Part shown: piece after piece, positions 26,671 through 35,844 of the stretch
How positions within the stretch are numbered: position 1 is the first letter of the stretch
Layout of the letters: each line of letters starts with the position of its first letter
Source: Bacteroidota bacterium
Lineage (GTDB): Bacteria > Bacteroidota > Bacteroidia > Chitinophagales > Saprospiraceae
Length of the DNA: 64,000 nucleotides
NCBI GenBank assembly: GCA_029781865.1
Contig: JAKOVW010000054.1
Location: 186,001-250,000, forward strand
Direction: 5' to 3'
Program-made: the position numbers and the translations under genes
Notes under the pieces: model-generated
Database searches by the model: none
What the model saw: the letters and a program-made list of their open reading frames with translations, nothing else
What the model was told of the DNA's origin: nothing

Positions 26671-27780
26671 TTGAAAACCAGCTGGAAACGAATATTCGGG
26701 ATTGTTTTATTGTTCAAATGCATACACAGCTATGCCCAGGATCCTTTCTCTACTCAATTTTATAACAGCAGATTGCTTTTAAATCCGGCCTGTACGGCCG
26801 ACAAAGGCGCCAGTTCCATCTCTTTCAAATTAAAATCGCAATGGTATACGCCTTCGACTTCCCCTTATAATTCCGGTTCTCTGGTGTATGAGGAGAGTCT
26901 ACCCTGCAGTATTTTGGATTACGGACTCAAACTGACGTTTGATCAGGAAGGTGATGGACTATACAGAACTATTGAAGGCGGTGCTCTGCTGGTAGCCACT
27001 CCTTCCATCCGCAGATACAAATCAAATCACAATTTCAAAATAGGTGCCGATATCTCCTGGGGCATGCAATCAGTCAATTACAATAAACTTGTTTTTTCGG
27101 ATCAACTCGATCCACAATTTGGAGTAAATAAGCCAACCCATTTTATACAGCCAAACGATGGCCGGTCTTCCATTTACTTTAACCCAGGTTTCGGAGTTGT
27201 CTATAAAGGCTTGTTTAATTATAAATCGGCAAGAACTCAAATGCTAAGTATTGGTCTTGGTGTTTATAATATCTATTCTTTGAATAGTGGATTATTCAGT
27301 AACAGTCGTTCTGTTTTGGGACTTTCTGCTTTCGAATCCATGAAATGGACGGCCTTTATTGAATATGAGCTGATCCCTTATTTAAGCAACGATCATTATA
27401 TAAGTATTAAGCCTTTGGTTTTTTATCAAAAACAGAGCAACATTCAGAGTGCCGATGCAGGAGCCAGAATCGCATTATCCAAATTACTCGCCCTTGGCGT
27501 TTATTTTCATTTCACAGATTTTCAATTTACAAGAAATACAGGGTGGATTAACCTGAATGCAGAACTCGGCTGGAAATTAAATGACAACCGGAGAATAGAT
27601 TTAAGTTTAAGCTATTGCAACAATTACTCCGGTCTGCAAAATTTTGCCGGTCTTATTTTTGAATTTGGCATTGCCTATCATTTTAGAAAATTAACCAAAA
27701 CCTGCGGATCGCCAACGAAAGTAAACTGCAGCAGTTTCACTTCGCCAAAAAATAAAATTTATGACAACATCTGGTATTAA
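26671..27780 (+). CDS. PorP/SprF-family type IX secretion outer-membrane protein
   Basis: This is a 369-residue beta-barrel protein with a signal peptide (ending S-Y-A-Q-D). It shows the family start Q-D-P-F-S-T-Q-F-Y-N-S-R-L-L-L-N-P-A and alternating beta-strand patterns up to A-G-L-I-F-E-F-G-I-A-Y-H-F near the end. PorP/SprF proteins are linked to export or surface attachment of one large partner, usually encoded next door. The start is TTG, and an ATG eight bases earlier is in another frame. The gene overlaps the giant PKD gene by 20 bases, so translation is probably coupled and the PKD protein is its likely client. Confidence 0.9.
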   Translation: MKTSWKRIFGIVLLFKCIHSYAQDPFSTQFYNSRLLLNPACTADKGASSISFKLKSQWYTPSTSPYNSGSLVYEESLPCSILDYGLKLTFDQEGDGLYRTIEGGALLVATPSIRRYKSNHNFKIGADISWGMQSVNYNKLVFSDQLDPQFGVNKPTHFIQPNDGRSSIYFNPGFGVVYKGLFNYKSARTQMLSIGLGVYNIYSLNSGLFSNSRSVLGLSAFESMKWTAFIEYELIPYLSNDHYISIKPLVFYQKQSNIQSADAGARIALSKLLALGVYFHFTDFQFTRNTGWINLNAELGWKLNDNRRIDLSLSYCNNYSGLQNFAGLIFEFGIAYHFRKLTKTCGSPTKVNCSSFTSPKNKIYDNIWY

Positions 27781-30700
27781 ATTTTATTTTCTTGTTGCAT
27801 TGTTTATGAGTCTGTTCATAAATGATAGTGTTGCGCAACGGTTCAATACAAATACATCAACAGATTGTGGTAATATCAATATCAAATTTGGCATACAGGG
27901 AGGATTGGATTTTTGCGAAGGTGACACAATAACATTGACCAATACCACAGATTCTACCTTCGACTATTATATCATCGACTGGTCAGAAGGCAAACTGGAT
28001 ACCGTTTATAATAAGAACCCGGTTACCCATATTTACTATTTTCCGGATTCCGTTCTATGCAAAGCCGCTCCCCTTGCCGTATATTTTTTAGGTGTAAAAA
28101 ACTGCAAGGGCAATAAACAAACCAGGGTGTGGGGAGCTTATGGCATTAATCATATTTACCGTCCTCTCGCCAATTTCGAAGCACAGCTGGATTCGGTATG
28201 CTTTGGACATAACATCTGTATGAAAAGCACTGCCTGTAATGCAGATTCGGTGATCTGGAATTTCAATAATGAAATTATTACGACAGACTCCTGTTACGCA
28301 TTCAGCACATCAGGAACTAAACAAATTACAATGATTGCATATAATAAATGTGCAAGTGACACGATAACGAAAAGTTTTACCATTGTAGATTATCCCAGTG
28401 TAAAAGTGAATGTTTCCAATAATATTAAAAACAATTCTGTTTGCAAAGGAGATACAGTAACTTATATCAATGCGAGTAACCAGTGGAGTCATACCAAATG
28501 GACATTTCCTCCATTAAATGGTAAGGTTTGGGTATTGGACACTGCCATTTCGAATTTAGAAAAAAGTCAGCCTTTTGACACCATCATATTTCTCGACACA
28601 ATACGGTTTATTGTTCTGGATACTGGCACCATTAAATTTCGTTTGCTTTCGACAAATCCCTGCGATTCTATTACCTGGGATTATAATCTCAAAGTTGTAG
28701 AATCAGCTATCATTCAATTTCAAACACCCCCCCGGTTTTGTGAAACAGCTGATTATACACCGAATGTAAATTTTATTGGAAGTGTGGATAAATACAACTG
28801 GTCCTTTCCCGGAGGAACGCCTTCAACCAGTTTGCTACCCAATCCAAAAAATATCCACTACGACAAACCAGGAATCTATACCATAATCCTCCGAGCTACA
28901 AATTCATGCGGAACTTCTACTGACTCAATTAAAATTTATGTTGATGCCAAACAAACATTAACTATTGATTCAGTGAAAAATCCGATTTGCAAATCGGCCG
29001 GTTTGATTTCACTTCATGCCAATCTGCCAAACGGAAATTGGTTGGGAACAGGCGTCAATTCACGGGGAATGTTTGATCCTTCTAATTTACCGGCCGGAAC
29101 TTATGACATTATTTATTCCTTGCAATCCGGTGGATGTCTTCTGAATGACACCCTTCAATTAATGATTGTGGATACGACTGCCCTAAATGTATTGCCCTTA
29201 ACCTTATGTGTAAATACTTTACCTGTTCAACTCACTGCAAACCCACCCGGAGGCAGGTTTTCGGGACCCGGAATTAACTCGTTCGGCGAGTTTGATCCGT
29301 CCTTAACAGGTCTTGGTAGTTTCACGATACACTATGATTACATTGATGCAAATTCATGCAGTTCAATGACCACGGCAGAAGTAAAAGTTGAACCACCTCC
29401 TCAAATTTCCAAAAAAGATACTTTAACCGTTTGTTTGGGAATAACCAGTATTAATTTACTCCAGGATTTAAAGTTATCCGCTAATCCTGCAGGCGGACAA
29501 TACTCATTTTTATTGAATGGCAAACCGGTAAATCCTATAATCAATACCCTAAATTATAAAGCAGGTATTTATGTATTGCTCATCAATTATAAAATTAATT
29601 TATGTTCCATTCAGGATACTGCTATAATTAACCTCATTCAAGCCCCTCTATTACAAATTTCCAACGATACCATTCTTTGTGACAGGGAAGGCATATTTCG
29701 TTTGCAAACGAATCAACCGGGTGGAATCTGGTCAGGCCCAGCTGTTAATCCCTCAACCGGATTGATCGATCTTCGCGCTATCGGAAGTGATACAGCCGTA
29801 TACACCTATACCTTTGGAGGAGGAACTAGTTGTGAGTCCGATCAAAGCTGTACCATTATCATCGACGATAAAGGGATAGGAGTGGATGCTGGTTTTGATT
29901 TACAATTTTGCAAAGACTCAATCCGAACGTATCAATTGCAGGGCTTCTCACCAAATGGCGGAAGCTGGAGTGGAAAAGGAATCATAGATAAACAATCGGG
30001 AATCATTGACCTGGATCTTTTGGCTTCTGATTCTATATATATTTATCATTATTGTTTCATCAAACCTTTACGATCCCCTTGTACATTTTGCGATTCCATT
30101 CAACTTATTGTTCATTCATTACCGGAAGCCGATTTTGAAATTATCGGTTCTGCTTGTTTGAATATGAATTTTTCTTTAGATAACAAATCTAAAAATGCAA
30201 TTCAATATCTATGGGATTTTGGTGACGGAACCATCAGCAATCAAAAATCTCCAGCTCATATCTACACCGATACCGGATTACATACCTTAAGCCTGATCGT
30301 AACAAATCAATTTGGTTGCCGTTCTCAAATAATTAAATCTATTGATGTCAAAGCAAATCCTCCGGTAGCTTCATTTGCTTTGGATTCTACAAACGGTTGT
30401 GCTCCATTTCATTTGAATATCAGAAACAATAGCAGTGGTGACAACATATCTTATATCTGGAGTATCGCCGGTGCAACCTATACCGATAGTCTGCCTTCAA
30501 TTACGATTGATGGGATCACCAAGGATTCCGTATTTAAAGTTGAACTTATTGTCCAAAATGGATGCGGTAAGGTCTCAGACTCTAATTTTATTACCGTACG
30601 TCCTTATCCTCAGGTTAATTTTGGAATCGATAGTTTTGAAGGTTGCACTCCATTGGAACTCCATTTTTCGAATAATTCACTTGGCAATGTGGATTTGTTT

Positions 30701-33112
30701 AAGTGGGATATGGGCAATGGGCAATTTTATAATTCATTAAATCCTCCTAAACAAATTTACACTACCAATGATTCAACGACCACCACCTATCAAATAAAGC
30801 TAATTGGAATAAATGAATGTGGAATTGATTCACTGGTTAAAACAATTTCCGTATATCCGCCAAATGTTAGTGCGTTTATAGAAGTCGATCAGACAAAAAT
30901 TTGCCAATACGATAGCTTACAACTGAAATCTTTTTCCACTCCCGGTTCACACATTGATTGGAAGATAATCGAACCCTCCGGCCTAATTAATACATCCAAT
31001 GAAATGCAAACTTATTTCACCTTTGAAAAAGCCGGCCAATATACTATTATCCTGCACGCAGCTAATTGCGGTGAAGATTTTGATACTGTATATATCCGCG
31101 TATTACCAGCGCCAAAAATTGATTTTGATCTACCTGCAATACTGTGCTTGAATGACACAGCATTTTTCATAAACAAATCGTCTGACATCAGTGCTTCATT
31201 TTGGAATTTTGGAGATGGAACAAGTTCAACTGCAACACATCCAAGTCATCTATTCTCGAGTCCGGGAAAATATTCTATTCAATTAACAGGATACGCAATA
31301 GCTAATAATTGTCCTTATACAGTCACTAAGGAAATTGTGGTCATAGGTTCGCCAGAAGCTAAATTTGACGCATCTACTATTGCAGGTTGTGCACCGCTAA
31401 CTGTACACTTTTTCAATAGAAGTATTGGTGCGACAAAATTTAGTTGGAATTTTTCTGATAATAGTTCCAATTCGTTGATTGAGAATCCTATTCATGTATT
31501 TTCACAAGCAGGCAAATACCAGGTCATTCTTCAGGTATTGGACACCAATCAATGCTTTTCAGATACTGCTTTACTAAATATTAATGCATATCCCACCCCG
31601 GTAAGTGAATTTATTGTTGATCCTAAAAATTATTGTCTTGGCAAAGATTCGGTTTTTTTGAAGAATACATCAACAGGTGCTGTTGCATATTCCTGGACGA
31701 TCAATAACTTGCAAAGTTCCGTGATCAATCCCAAATTTCTGCCACAAGACACCGGGGTCATAAATATTCAACTCGTTTCTACCAATGTATTTTTATGCAG
31801 TGATACATTTTACCAAAAAGTACAGGTTGTTCCATCACCATTATCTGCATTCAAAACAGACAAGTCCGATGGTTGTGAAGATCTTGAAATTCAATTCACC
31901 AATCTATCTGCCTTTGCCACCAATTATGTTTGGGATTTTGGTGAGGGAAATACTTCAACTATTCCATCCCCCTCTCATTTGTTTTTGAATCCCGGCCACC
32001 GGACTATTTCTTTAATAAGTATTGGTTCGAATGGTTGTCCGCCGGATACGGTCCAACATAGTATAGATATTTGGCCCTTGCCCGATGCTGATTTTGTCAT
32101 CTTAAAAGATTCCATTTGTGGAGTACCCATGCACGTCCAACTTAAAAATAATTCTCAAAGCAGTTCGAATATCAATTGGGCTTTAAATGGAAAACTCATA
32201 TCGACAAATACGGAAACGGAATACACTTTTGATTCGATTGGCGATTATCAAATATCACTTCATATTTTAAGCGAACATGGATGCTCAGATTCCCTGGATA
32301 AAACACTTTCCATTTATGAAAAACCCATCGCAGACTTTGCATTGGATAATGAAGCATGTGAAAATGCAATATTGAGCCTTCATAATTACTCCAAATTGGC
32401 CAGTCAGTATGAATGGTTTATAGAATCTTTAGGGTATTCCAATGAATTTGAACCTAAACTGACTTTCCTGAATGCAGGAAATTACGATATTCAATTGATT
32501 GCAATAAATAACTCCATCTGTAAGGACACTCTTCTTAAAAAGGGATTCATAAAAATCTACGAGCAACCCATTGCTGACTTCGACTACCAAATCGACGTTG
32601 ATAAAACTATTTCAGGAGATGTTCAATTTACAAATCACTCCAAAAATTACACCGGTCAAAAATGGTATTTTGGGGATGGTTTATTTACTCAATTGGATAA
32701 TCCGCTTCATGTTTACTCAGCAAATCAAAGCTTTGAGGCGACACTTTTTGTTTTTAATACCAATTCAGGATTGTTTACCTGTGTGGATTCAATTACAAAA
32801 TCTATTGGACCGCTTTGGATTACTACTTTTTATGCTCCCAATGCCTTCTCCCCGGAATATGGTGATGGTGATGTAAAATTATTCAAACCTGTCGGACTTG
32901 GAATCGAAAGTTATGAAATGGCAATCTATTCACCCTGGGGAGAACGGGTATGGTATTCAAATACTTTAGAAAACAATTCTCCTTCTGAGTCCTGGGATGG
33001 ACGATATAAAGGTATTCTTGTGCCACAAGGAAGTTATACCTGGATTGCCAAACTTACATTTATCAATGGCAATAAAAAAATTGAAAAGGGAACCGTTACC
33101 GTGCTAAGATGA
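27761..33112 (+). CDS. Giant PKD-repeat surface protein with type B (CHU_C) type IX sorting domain
   Basis: The 1783 residues have a signal peptide (about 1-26, ending S-V-A-Q). A Cys-rich N-terminal part follows, then several G-x-W-S-G-P/K-G-x-tandem Ig-like modules (about 400-760). A run of PKD domains follows with W-D-F-G-D-G-T or variants (W-N-F-G-D-G-T, W-N-F-S-D-N-S, W-D-F-G-E-G-N, W-Y-F-G-D-G-L). The end is a gliding-motility-associated C-terminal domain: F-Y-A-P-N-A-F-S-P, then Y-E-M-A-I-Y-S-P-W-G-E-R-V-W, then W-D-G-R-Y-K-G, then P-Q-G-S-Y-T-W. This is the type B sorting signal that attaches proteins to the surface. It is likely an adhesin or gliding-type protein exported with the PorP/SprF partner it overlaps. 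Confidence 0.93.
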   Translation: MTTSGIKFYFLVALFMSLFINDSVAQRFNTNTSTDCGNINIKFGIQGGLDFCEGDTITLTNTTDSTFDYYIIDWSEGKLDTVYNKNPVTHIYYFPDSVLCKAAPLAVYFLGVKNCKGNKQTRVWGAYGINHIYRPLANFEAQLDSVCFGHNICMKSTACNADSVIWNFNNEIITTDSCYAFSTSGTKQITMIAYNKCASDTITKSFTIVDYPSVKVNVSNNIKNNSVCKGDTVTYINASNQWSHTKWTFPPLNGKVWVLDTAISNLEKSQPFDTIIFLDTIRFIVLDTGTIKFRLLSTNPCDSITWDYNLKVVESAIIQFQTPPRFCETADYTPNVNFIGSVDKYNWSFPGGTPSTSLLPNPKNIHYDKPGIYTIILRATNSCGTSTDSIKIYVDAKQTLTIDSVKNPICKSAGLISLHANLPNGNWLGTGVNSRGMFDPSNLPAGTYDIIYSLQSGGCLLNDTLQLMIVDTTALNVLPLTLCVNTLPVQLTANPPGGRFSGPGINSFGEFDPSLTGLGSFTIHYDYIDANSCSSMTTAEVKVEPPPQISKKDTLTVCLGITSINLLQDLKLSANPAGGQYSFLLNGKPVNPIINTLNYKAGIYVLLINYKINLCSIQDTAIINLIQAPLLQISNDTILCDREGIFRLQTNQPGGIWSGPAVNPSTGLIDLRAIGSDTAVYTYTFGGGTSCESDQSCTIIIDDKGIGVDAGFDLQFCKDSIRTYQLQGFSPNGGSWSGKGIIDKQSGIIDLDLLASDSIYIYHYCFIKPLRSPCTFCDSIQLIVHSLPEADFEIIGSACLNMNFSLDNKSKNAIQYLWDFGDGTISNQKSPAHIYTDTGLHTLSLIVTNQFGCRSQIIKSIDVKANPPVASFALDSTNGCAPFHLNIRNNSSGDNISYIWSIAGATYTDSLPSITIDGITKDSVFKVELIVQNGCGKVSDSNFITVRPYPQVNFGIDSFEGCTPLELHFSNNSLGNVDLFKWDMGNGQFYNSLNPPKQIYTTNDSTTTTYQIKLIGINECGIDSLVKTISVYPPNVSAFIEVDQTKICQYDSLQLKSFSTPGSHIDWKIIEPSGLINTSNEMQTYFTFEKAGQYTIILHAANCGEDFDTVYIRVLPAPKIDFDLPAILCLNDTAFFINKSSDISASFWNFGDGTSSTATHPSHLFSSPGKYSIQLTGYAIANNCPYTVTKEIVVIGSPEAKFDASTIAGCAPLTVHFFNRSIGATKFSWNFSDNSSNSLIENPIHVFSQAGKYQVILQVLDTNQCFSDTALLNINAYPTPVSEFIVDPKNYCLGKDSVFLKNTSTGAVAYSWTINNLQSSVINPKFLPQDTGVINIQLVSTNVFLCSDTFYQKVQVVPSPLSAFKTDKSDGCEDLEIQFTNLSAFATNYVWDFGEGNTSTIPSPSHLFLNPGHRTISLISIGSNGCPPDTVQHSIDIWPLPDADFVILKDSICGVPMHVQLKNNSQSSSNINWALNGKLISTNTETEYTFDSIGDYQISLHILSEHGCSDSLDKTLSIYEKPIADFALDNEACENAILSLHNYSKLASQYEWFIESLGYSNEFEPKLTFLNAGNYDIQLIAINNSICKDTLLKKGFIKIYEQPIADFDYQIDVDKTISGDVQFTNHSKNYTGQKWYFGDGLFTQLDNPLHVYSANQSFEATLFVFNTNSGLFTCVDSITKSIGPLWITTFYAPNAFSPEYGDGDVKLFKPVGLGIESYEMAIYSPWGERVWYSNTLENNSPSESWDGRYKGILVPQGSYTWIAKLTFINGNKKIEKGTVTVLR

Positions 33113-33309
33113 AATTTTTCCAAAGGATGAAAAATAAATTCAAGAAAAATCTTAAAGACTCCATTGGGAATAAATTTATCCTGATTCAATGCATGTAGAA
33201 AACTAAATTGGTAAGTCTTAATCATTCAAACACTTTTCTTCTTGCTGCTGAGCCTAAATACAGTATATGTGTTGCAGCTGGGCGGAAGAGCATCTAACGC
33301 CATGCAGCT

Positions 33310-33553
33310 GGGCGTAGGCTATGCCTACGTCCGTGTGTCAGTAAAACTCCGTTTTGTGCAACTATAATTGATAAGAACAATCGTATTCAATCTTCAAAGA
33401 TTCAATCTCAAGGATTGAGTCTTTGCCCTGCTGTTGGGCGTAGGCTGCGCCTACGTCCGTGCGTCAGCAAAACTCTGTTTTGCGCAACTATAATTGATAA
33501 GCACAATCATATCCAATATCCAATAAATCAATCTCAAGTATCGAATCTTTGCC
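33310..33553. repeat. 126-bp tandem duplication 3' of RAYT-B with family B palindromes
   Basis: Two modules 126 bases apart each carry a palindrome CGTAGGC-3-GCCTACG (33313-33329 and 33439-33455) followed by a second one (AAAAC-TCC-GTTTT at about 33343, and GCAAAAC-3-GTTTTGC at 33467-33483). Each module then continues with the last about 66 bases of the transposase gene. The right-hand module contains the true gene end; the left one carries a copy of it. The gap 33113-33309 has nothing else recognisable. Confidence 0.88.
33362..33427 (-). pseudogene. Duplicated 3' fragment of RAYT-B (last 21 codons)
   Basis: Read on the - strand this piece gives G-K-D-S-I-L-E-I ... Y-D-C-S-Y-Q-L and a TAG stop. 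It matches the C-terminus of the intact transposase (G-K-D-S-I-L-E-I ... Y-D-C-A-Y-Q-L) with six differences in 21 residues and no frameshift. It has no start and is not a gene. It shows that the gene end travels with the palindrome module. Confidence 0.85.
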
Positions 33554-34060
33554 AATATAATTTCTTTCACTACTATACAGCCAGTCTTCCGCTTTCTCAA
33601 CCCAACCTGCACGGATTGGATTCTCATGTATATAAGCCATCTTTTGCTCGAGAAAAGCCATGCTATCTAAAACAATAGCGTGGTTTTCGTGTGTCCAAAA
33701 CTGGTATTTTGAACTTCGAACATGACTTCTTGCAGCAAATTCAAATCGCTTCAACATCCAATCTCTCCGGCTTTCCGAGATAGTTGATATTTTTTTTAAA
33801 ATATGAGTTGCCGTGAATCGCTTAAAATCCCTAACCAATGCAGACAAATTATTATTTCTGGCACTCATAATTGCATGCATATGATTACTCATGACTACAT
33901 ATGCCCAGATTTGTAGTCCTTTGTTTTTCCTGCAATAATCCAAACTATCAATGAGAATATCCCTATAAACTTTCCTGGTAAATATGTCAACCCAGTCAAT
34001 TACCTGAAAAGTTAAAAAATAAAATCCATCTTGATTATCAATTTGATATCCAGTGCTCAT
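33488..34060 (-). CDS. REP-associated tyrosine transposase (Y1/HUH type), RAYT-B
   Basis: This 190-residue protein is of the same group as RAYT-A. F-Y-F-L-T-F lies near the N-terminus, the HUH motif is M-S-N-H-M-H (His60 and His62, the same numbering as RAYT-A), and Y-I-H-E-N-P-I-R-A-G-W (Tyr143) is followed by Y-S-S-E-R-N-Y. Motif spacing is identical to RAYT-A, but overall sequence is much diverged. It is surrounded by family B palindromes (GTAGGC type), unlike the GCAAGTT type of RAYT-A. It is intact and may be active on single-stranded hairpin DNA. I saw no promoter as clear as that of RAYT-A. Confidence 0.9.
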   Translation of the reverse strand: MSTGYQIDNQDGFYFLTFQVIDWVDIFTRKVYRDILIDSLDYCRKNKGLQIWAYVVMSNHMHAIMSARNNNLSALVRDFKRFTATHILKKISTISESRRDWMLKRFEFAARSHVRSSKYQFWTHENHAIVLDSMAFLEQKMAYIHENPIRAGWVEKAEDWLYSSERNYIGKDSILEIDLLDIGYDCAYQL

Positions 34061-34076
34061 GATATAGTGTATTTGA

Positions 34077-34338
34077 GAACTAAGATAATAATATGTAGAG
34101 ACAATAAAATATTTTTTGCAACCGATTTATCCGATATGATTCGAAATACGTGATGGCAAACTGAGTTTGCGAAACACTCGGACGTAGGCGCAGCCTACGC
34201 CTAGCGATGCGAACTATGATAATAACATTGTAAGAAAGAAATATATATTTTGGAACTTAACAATCCGATATGTTTCAAAATACGAAATGGCAAACAGAGT
34301 TTGCGAAACACTCAGACGTAGGCAAAGCCTACGCCTAG
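34077..34338. repeat. 134-bp tandem duplication 5' of RAYT-B with family B palindromes
   Basis: Modules from about 34077 and 34211 repeat at a distance of 134 bases. Each starts GAACTA-GATAATAA and ends in CCGATATG-T-AAATACG, then palindromes GCAAAC-3-GTTTGC (34156-34170, 34290-34304) and CGTAGGC-3-GCCTACG (34183-34199, 34317-34333). Orientation is opposite to that of the modules on the 3' side of the gene. Confidence 0.88.
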
Positions 34339-34411
34339 CTGAGGGAGCCGAAGAATGGGTAGCCTAAGTCTTACTGCTGGCCTTAGGTCCAGCATACATC
34401 ATAATGCTGGG

Positions 34412-34456
34412 CGTAGGCTGAGCCTACGTCCGTGTGTCAGCAAAACTCCGTTTTGC
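34412..34456. repeat. Isolated family B double palindrome
   Basis: CGTAGGC-3-GCCTACG at 34412-34428 and GCAAAAC-3-GTTTTGC at 34440-34456, 11 bases apart, repeat the two-hairpin unit seen on the 3' side of RAYT-B, in that orientation. It marks the right edge of the family B field. The remaining bases to 34571 hold no gene. Confidence 0.85.
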
Positions 34457-34571
34457 ATTTCCCAAATATTTTTAAAACGAAGAAGGCAGACCACTTTTCA
34501 GCGACCTGCCTCCATTTGCTACACCTTAATTCTTAACGTTTACTGAAATTCCGAATTATGTTTACGTTCGG

Positions 34572-35372
34572 TTACATCTTATATTCATCTCCCTGAAAAA
34601 ACAGACTGGCTTGGATGCAAAGTTCTTTTTCAGGATTGTGATTTTTAATTTCGAGACTAATCGTTTTTTCATTAATGACCCACTTTGCAAAGAGCGGTTT
34701 ACCATCTTGTAATGCTAAAGGTGCGTCTTCTACAATTTCACCGGCATTTGTACTTATTACTAATTGTCCATTTGAATTCACTGACAATTCATTCACACCT
34801 TCAATTCGCATTTTGATTTCTGAAAAATCAAAACCAGGATGAACGAGCATATCATATTTCAAACGGTTATCGCGATCATAGTACCTCAGGTCGACCCCAG
34901 GATAGAGTTCTGTGTAAAACAGCTTTCTGAAATTTCTGATTTCACAATCTTTCGATGATTGTAAAGTCGCGTGTTTCAGGGATTTAGCACTGATTTCTTC
35001 TGCTCCATAGATATTGGCATCTTTATTTATGCCATCCCAGTATATTTCCAACTTCTGATTGGAATTTGCGTCCGGTGTTCTCATACCGTTATTTGCCATT
35101 TCTTTATTCAGAACAGGTCTGTTTAATTGCATTGAAATTCCATCCTTTCTGAATAAATATTTCAGATTGTCTGCTTGTGCAAAAAACAAGATCTTTTTAT
35201 TTGTTTTGCCTGAATAATCTTTTACCTGGCATTTGTTTTCTGCAAAAGTAAGTTCAGCACTTTTGGTGCCTTCCGGACCATTGTAACTTAAAGAAGAAGC
35301 CTGCATCATTGCAGCGAAGCTCAAAATCTGGAAGAAGCTGATAAATCCAACTTTTGTCATATTCGTATTCAT
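34572..35372 (-). CDS. Secreted protein with a single DUF7948-like domain
   Basis: The 266 residues have an N-terminal signal segment (about 8-25). They then match the domain that usually opens large SBBP-repeat or PKD surface proteins: F-A-E-N-K-C-Q-V, L-K-Y-L-F-R-K-D-G-I-S, Y-T-E-L-Y-P-G-V-D-L-R-Y-Y, L-K-Y-D-M-L-V-H-P-G-F-D, A-G-E-I-V-E-D-A-P-L-A-L-Q and the K-E-L-C-I-Q end. Here the protein stops after that domain with no repeats and no sorting tail. It may therefore be a truncated relative or a free-standing form. Function is unknown. Confidence 0.78.
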   Translation of the reverse strand: MNTNMTKVGFISFFQILSFAAMMQASSLSYNGPEGTKSAELTFAENKCQVKDYSGKTNKKILFFAQADNLKYLFRKDGISMQLNRPVLNKEMANNGMRTPDANSNQKLEIYWDGINKDANIYGAEEISAKSLKHATLQSSKDCEIRNFRKLFYTELYPGVDLRYYDRDNRLKYDMLVHPGFDFSEIKMRIEGVNELSVNSNGQLVISTNAGEIVEDAPLALQDGKPLFAKWVINEKTISLEIKNHNPEKELCIQASLFFQGDEYKM

Positions 35373-35844
35373 AGTTAAAAATTTAATGTGTTTATATTTA
35401 ATGCTTATTTACAAATCAATGATATGTAGTAGGTCTTTGGTATAATACTCGTTTTTCTTTGATTTAATTAGTTTTCTTAGGCTAAAGGCTTCTTTATATA
35501 AAGACTATAGACTTTTTACCCAGTCGAATCCCAGGAAATACCATTGTATTCCGTTGGTTTCTTTAAAAAATTCTATTTGTTTGCTTTTAATCCAGACTGT
35601 TCAAAGTCAGTTAAGCATCCAATTCTCAGTGTTTACATCAATCCTTATTAGGACTGTTATGGAAAAGAAACGTTGCAAGGTCTGGTTTGTTTTAGGAAAC
35701 CGTTAATTTTATTTTAATTTTTTCAATTTTTATTGTGTTTAATTTCGTTAGAATAAACTTATTGGCCTTTTTACAATATTTAATTCCGCATTTTTGTCTT
35801 TTCTCGAAATCCTTGCTTAACGGAACAAACAGCCGGTTCAATAA
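35373..35844. other. Gene-free AT-rich stretch
   Basis: There is no open frame, tRNA or repeat that I can identify between the GIN-domain gene and the DUF7948 gene. It is AT-rich with T-runs. It should contain the promoter of the DUF7948 gene, but no exact TTG/TAnnTTTG pair was found. Confidence 0.4.

Noticed and set aside
33415-33678. 87-codon frame on the + strand over the 3' end of RAYT-B
   Set aside because: It is composed of palindrome sequence and the antisense of the transposase gene.
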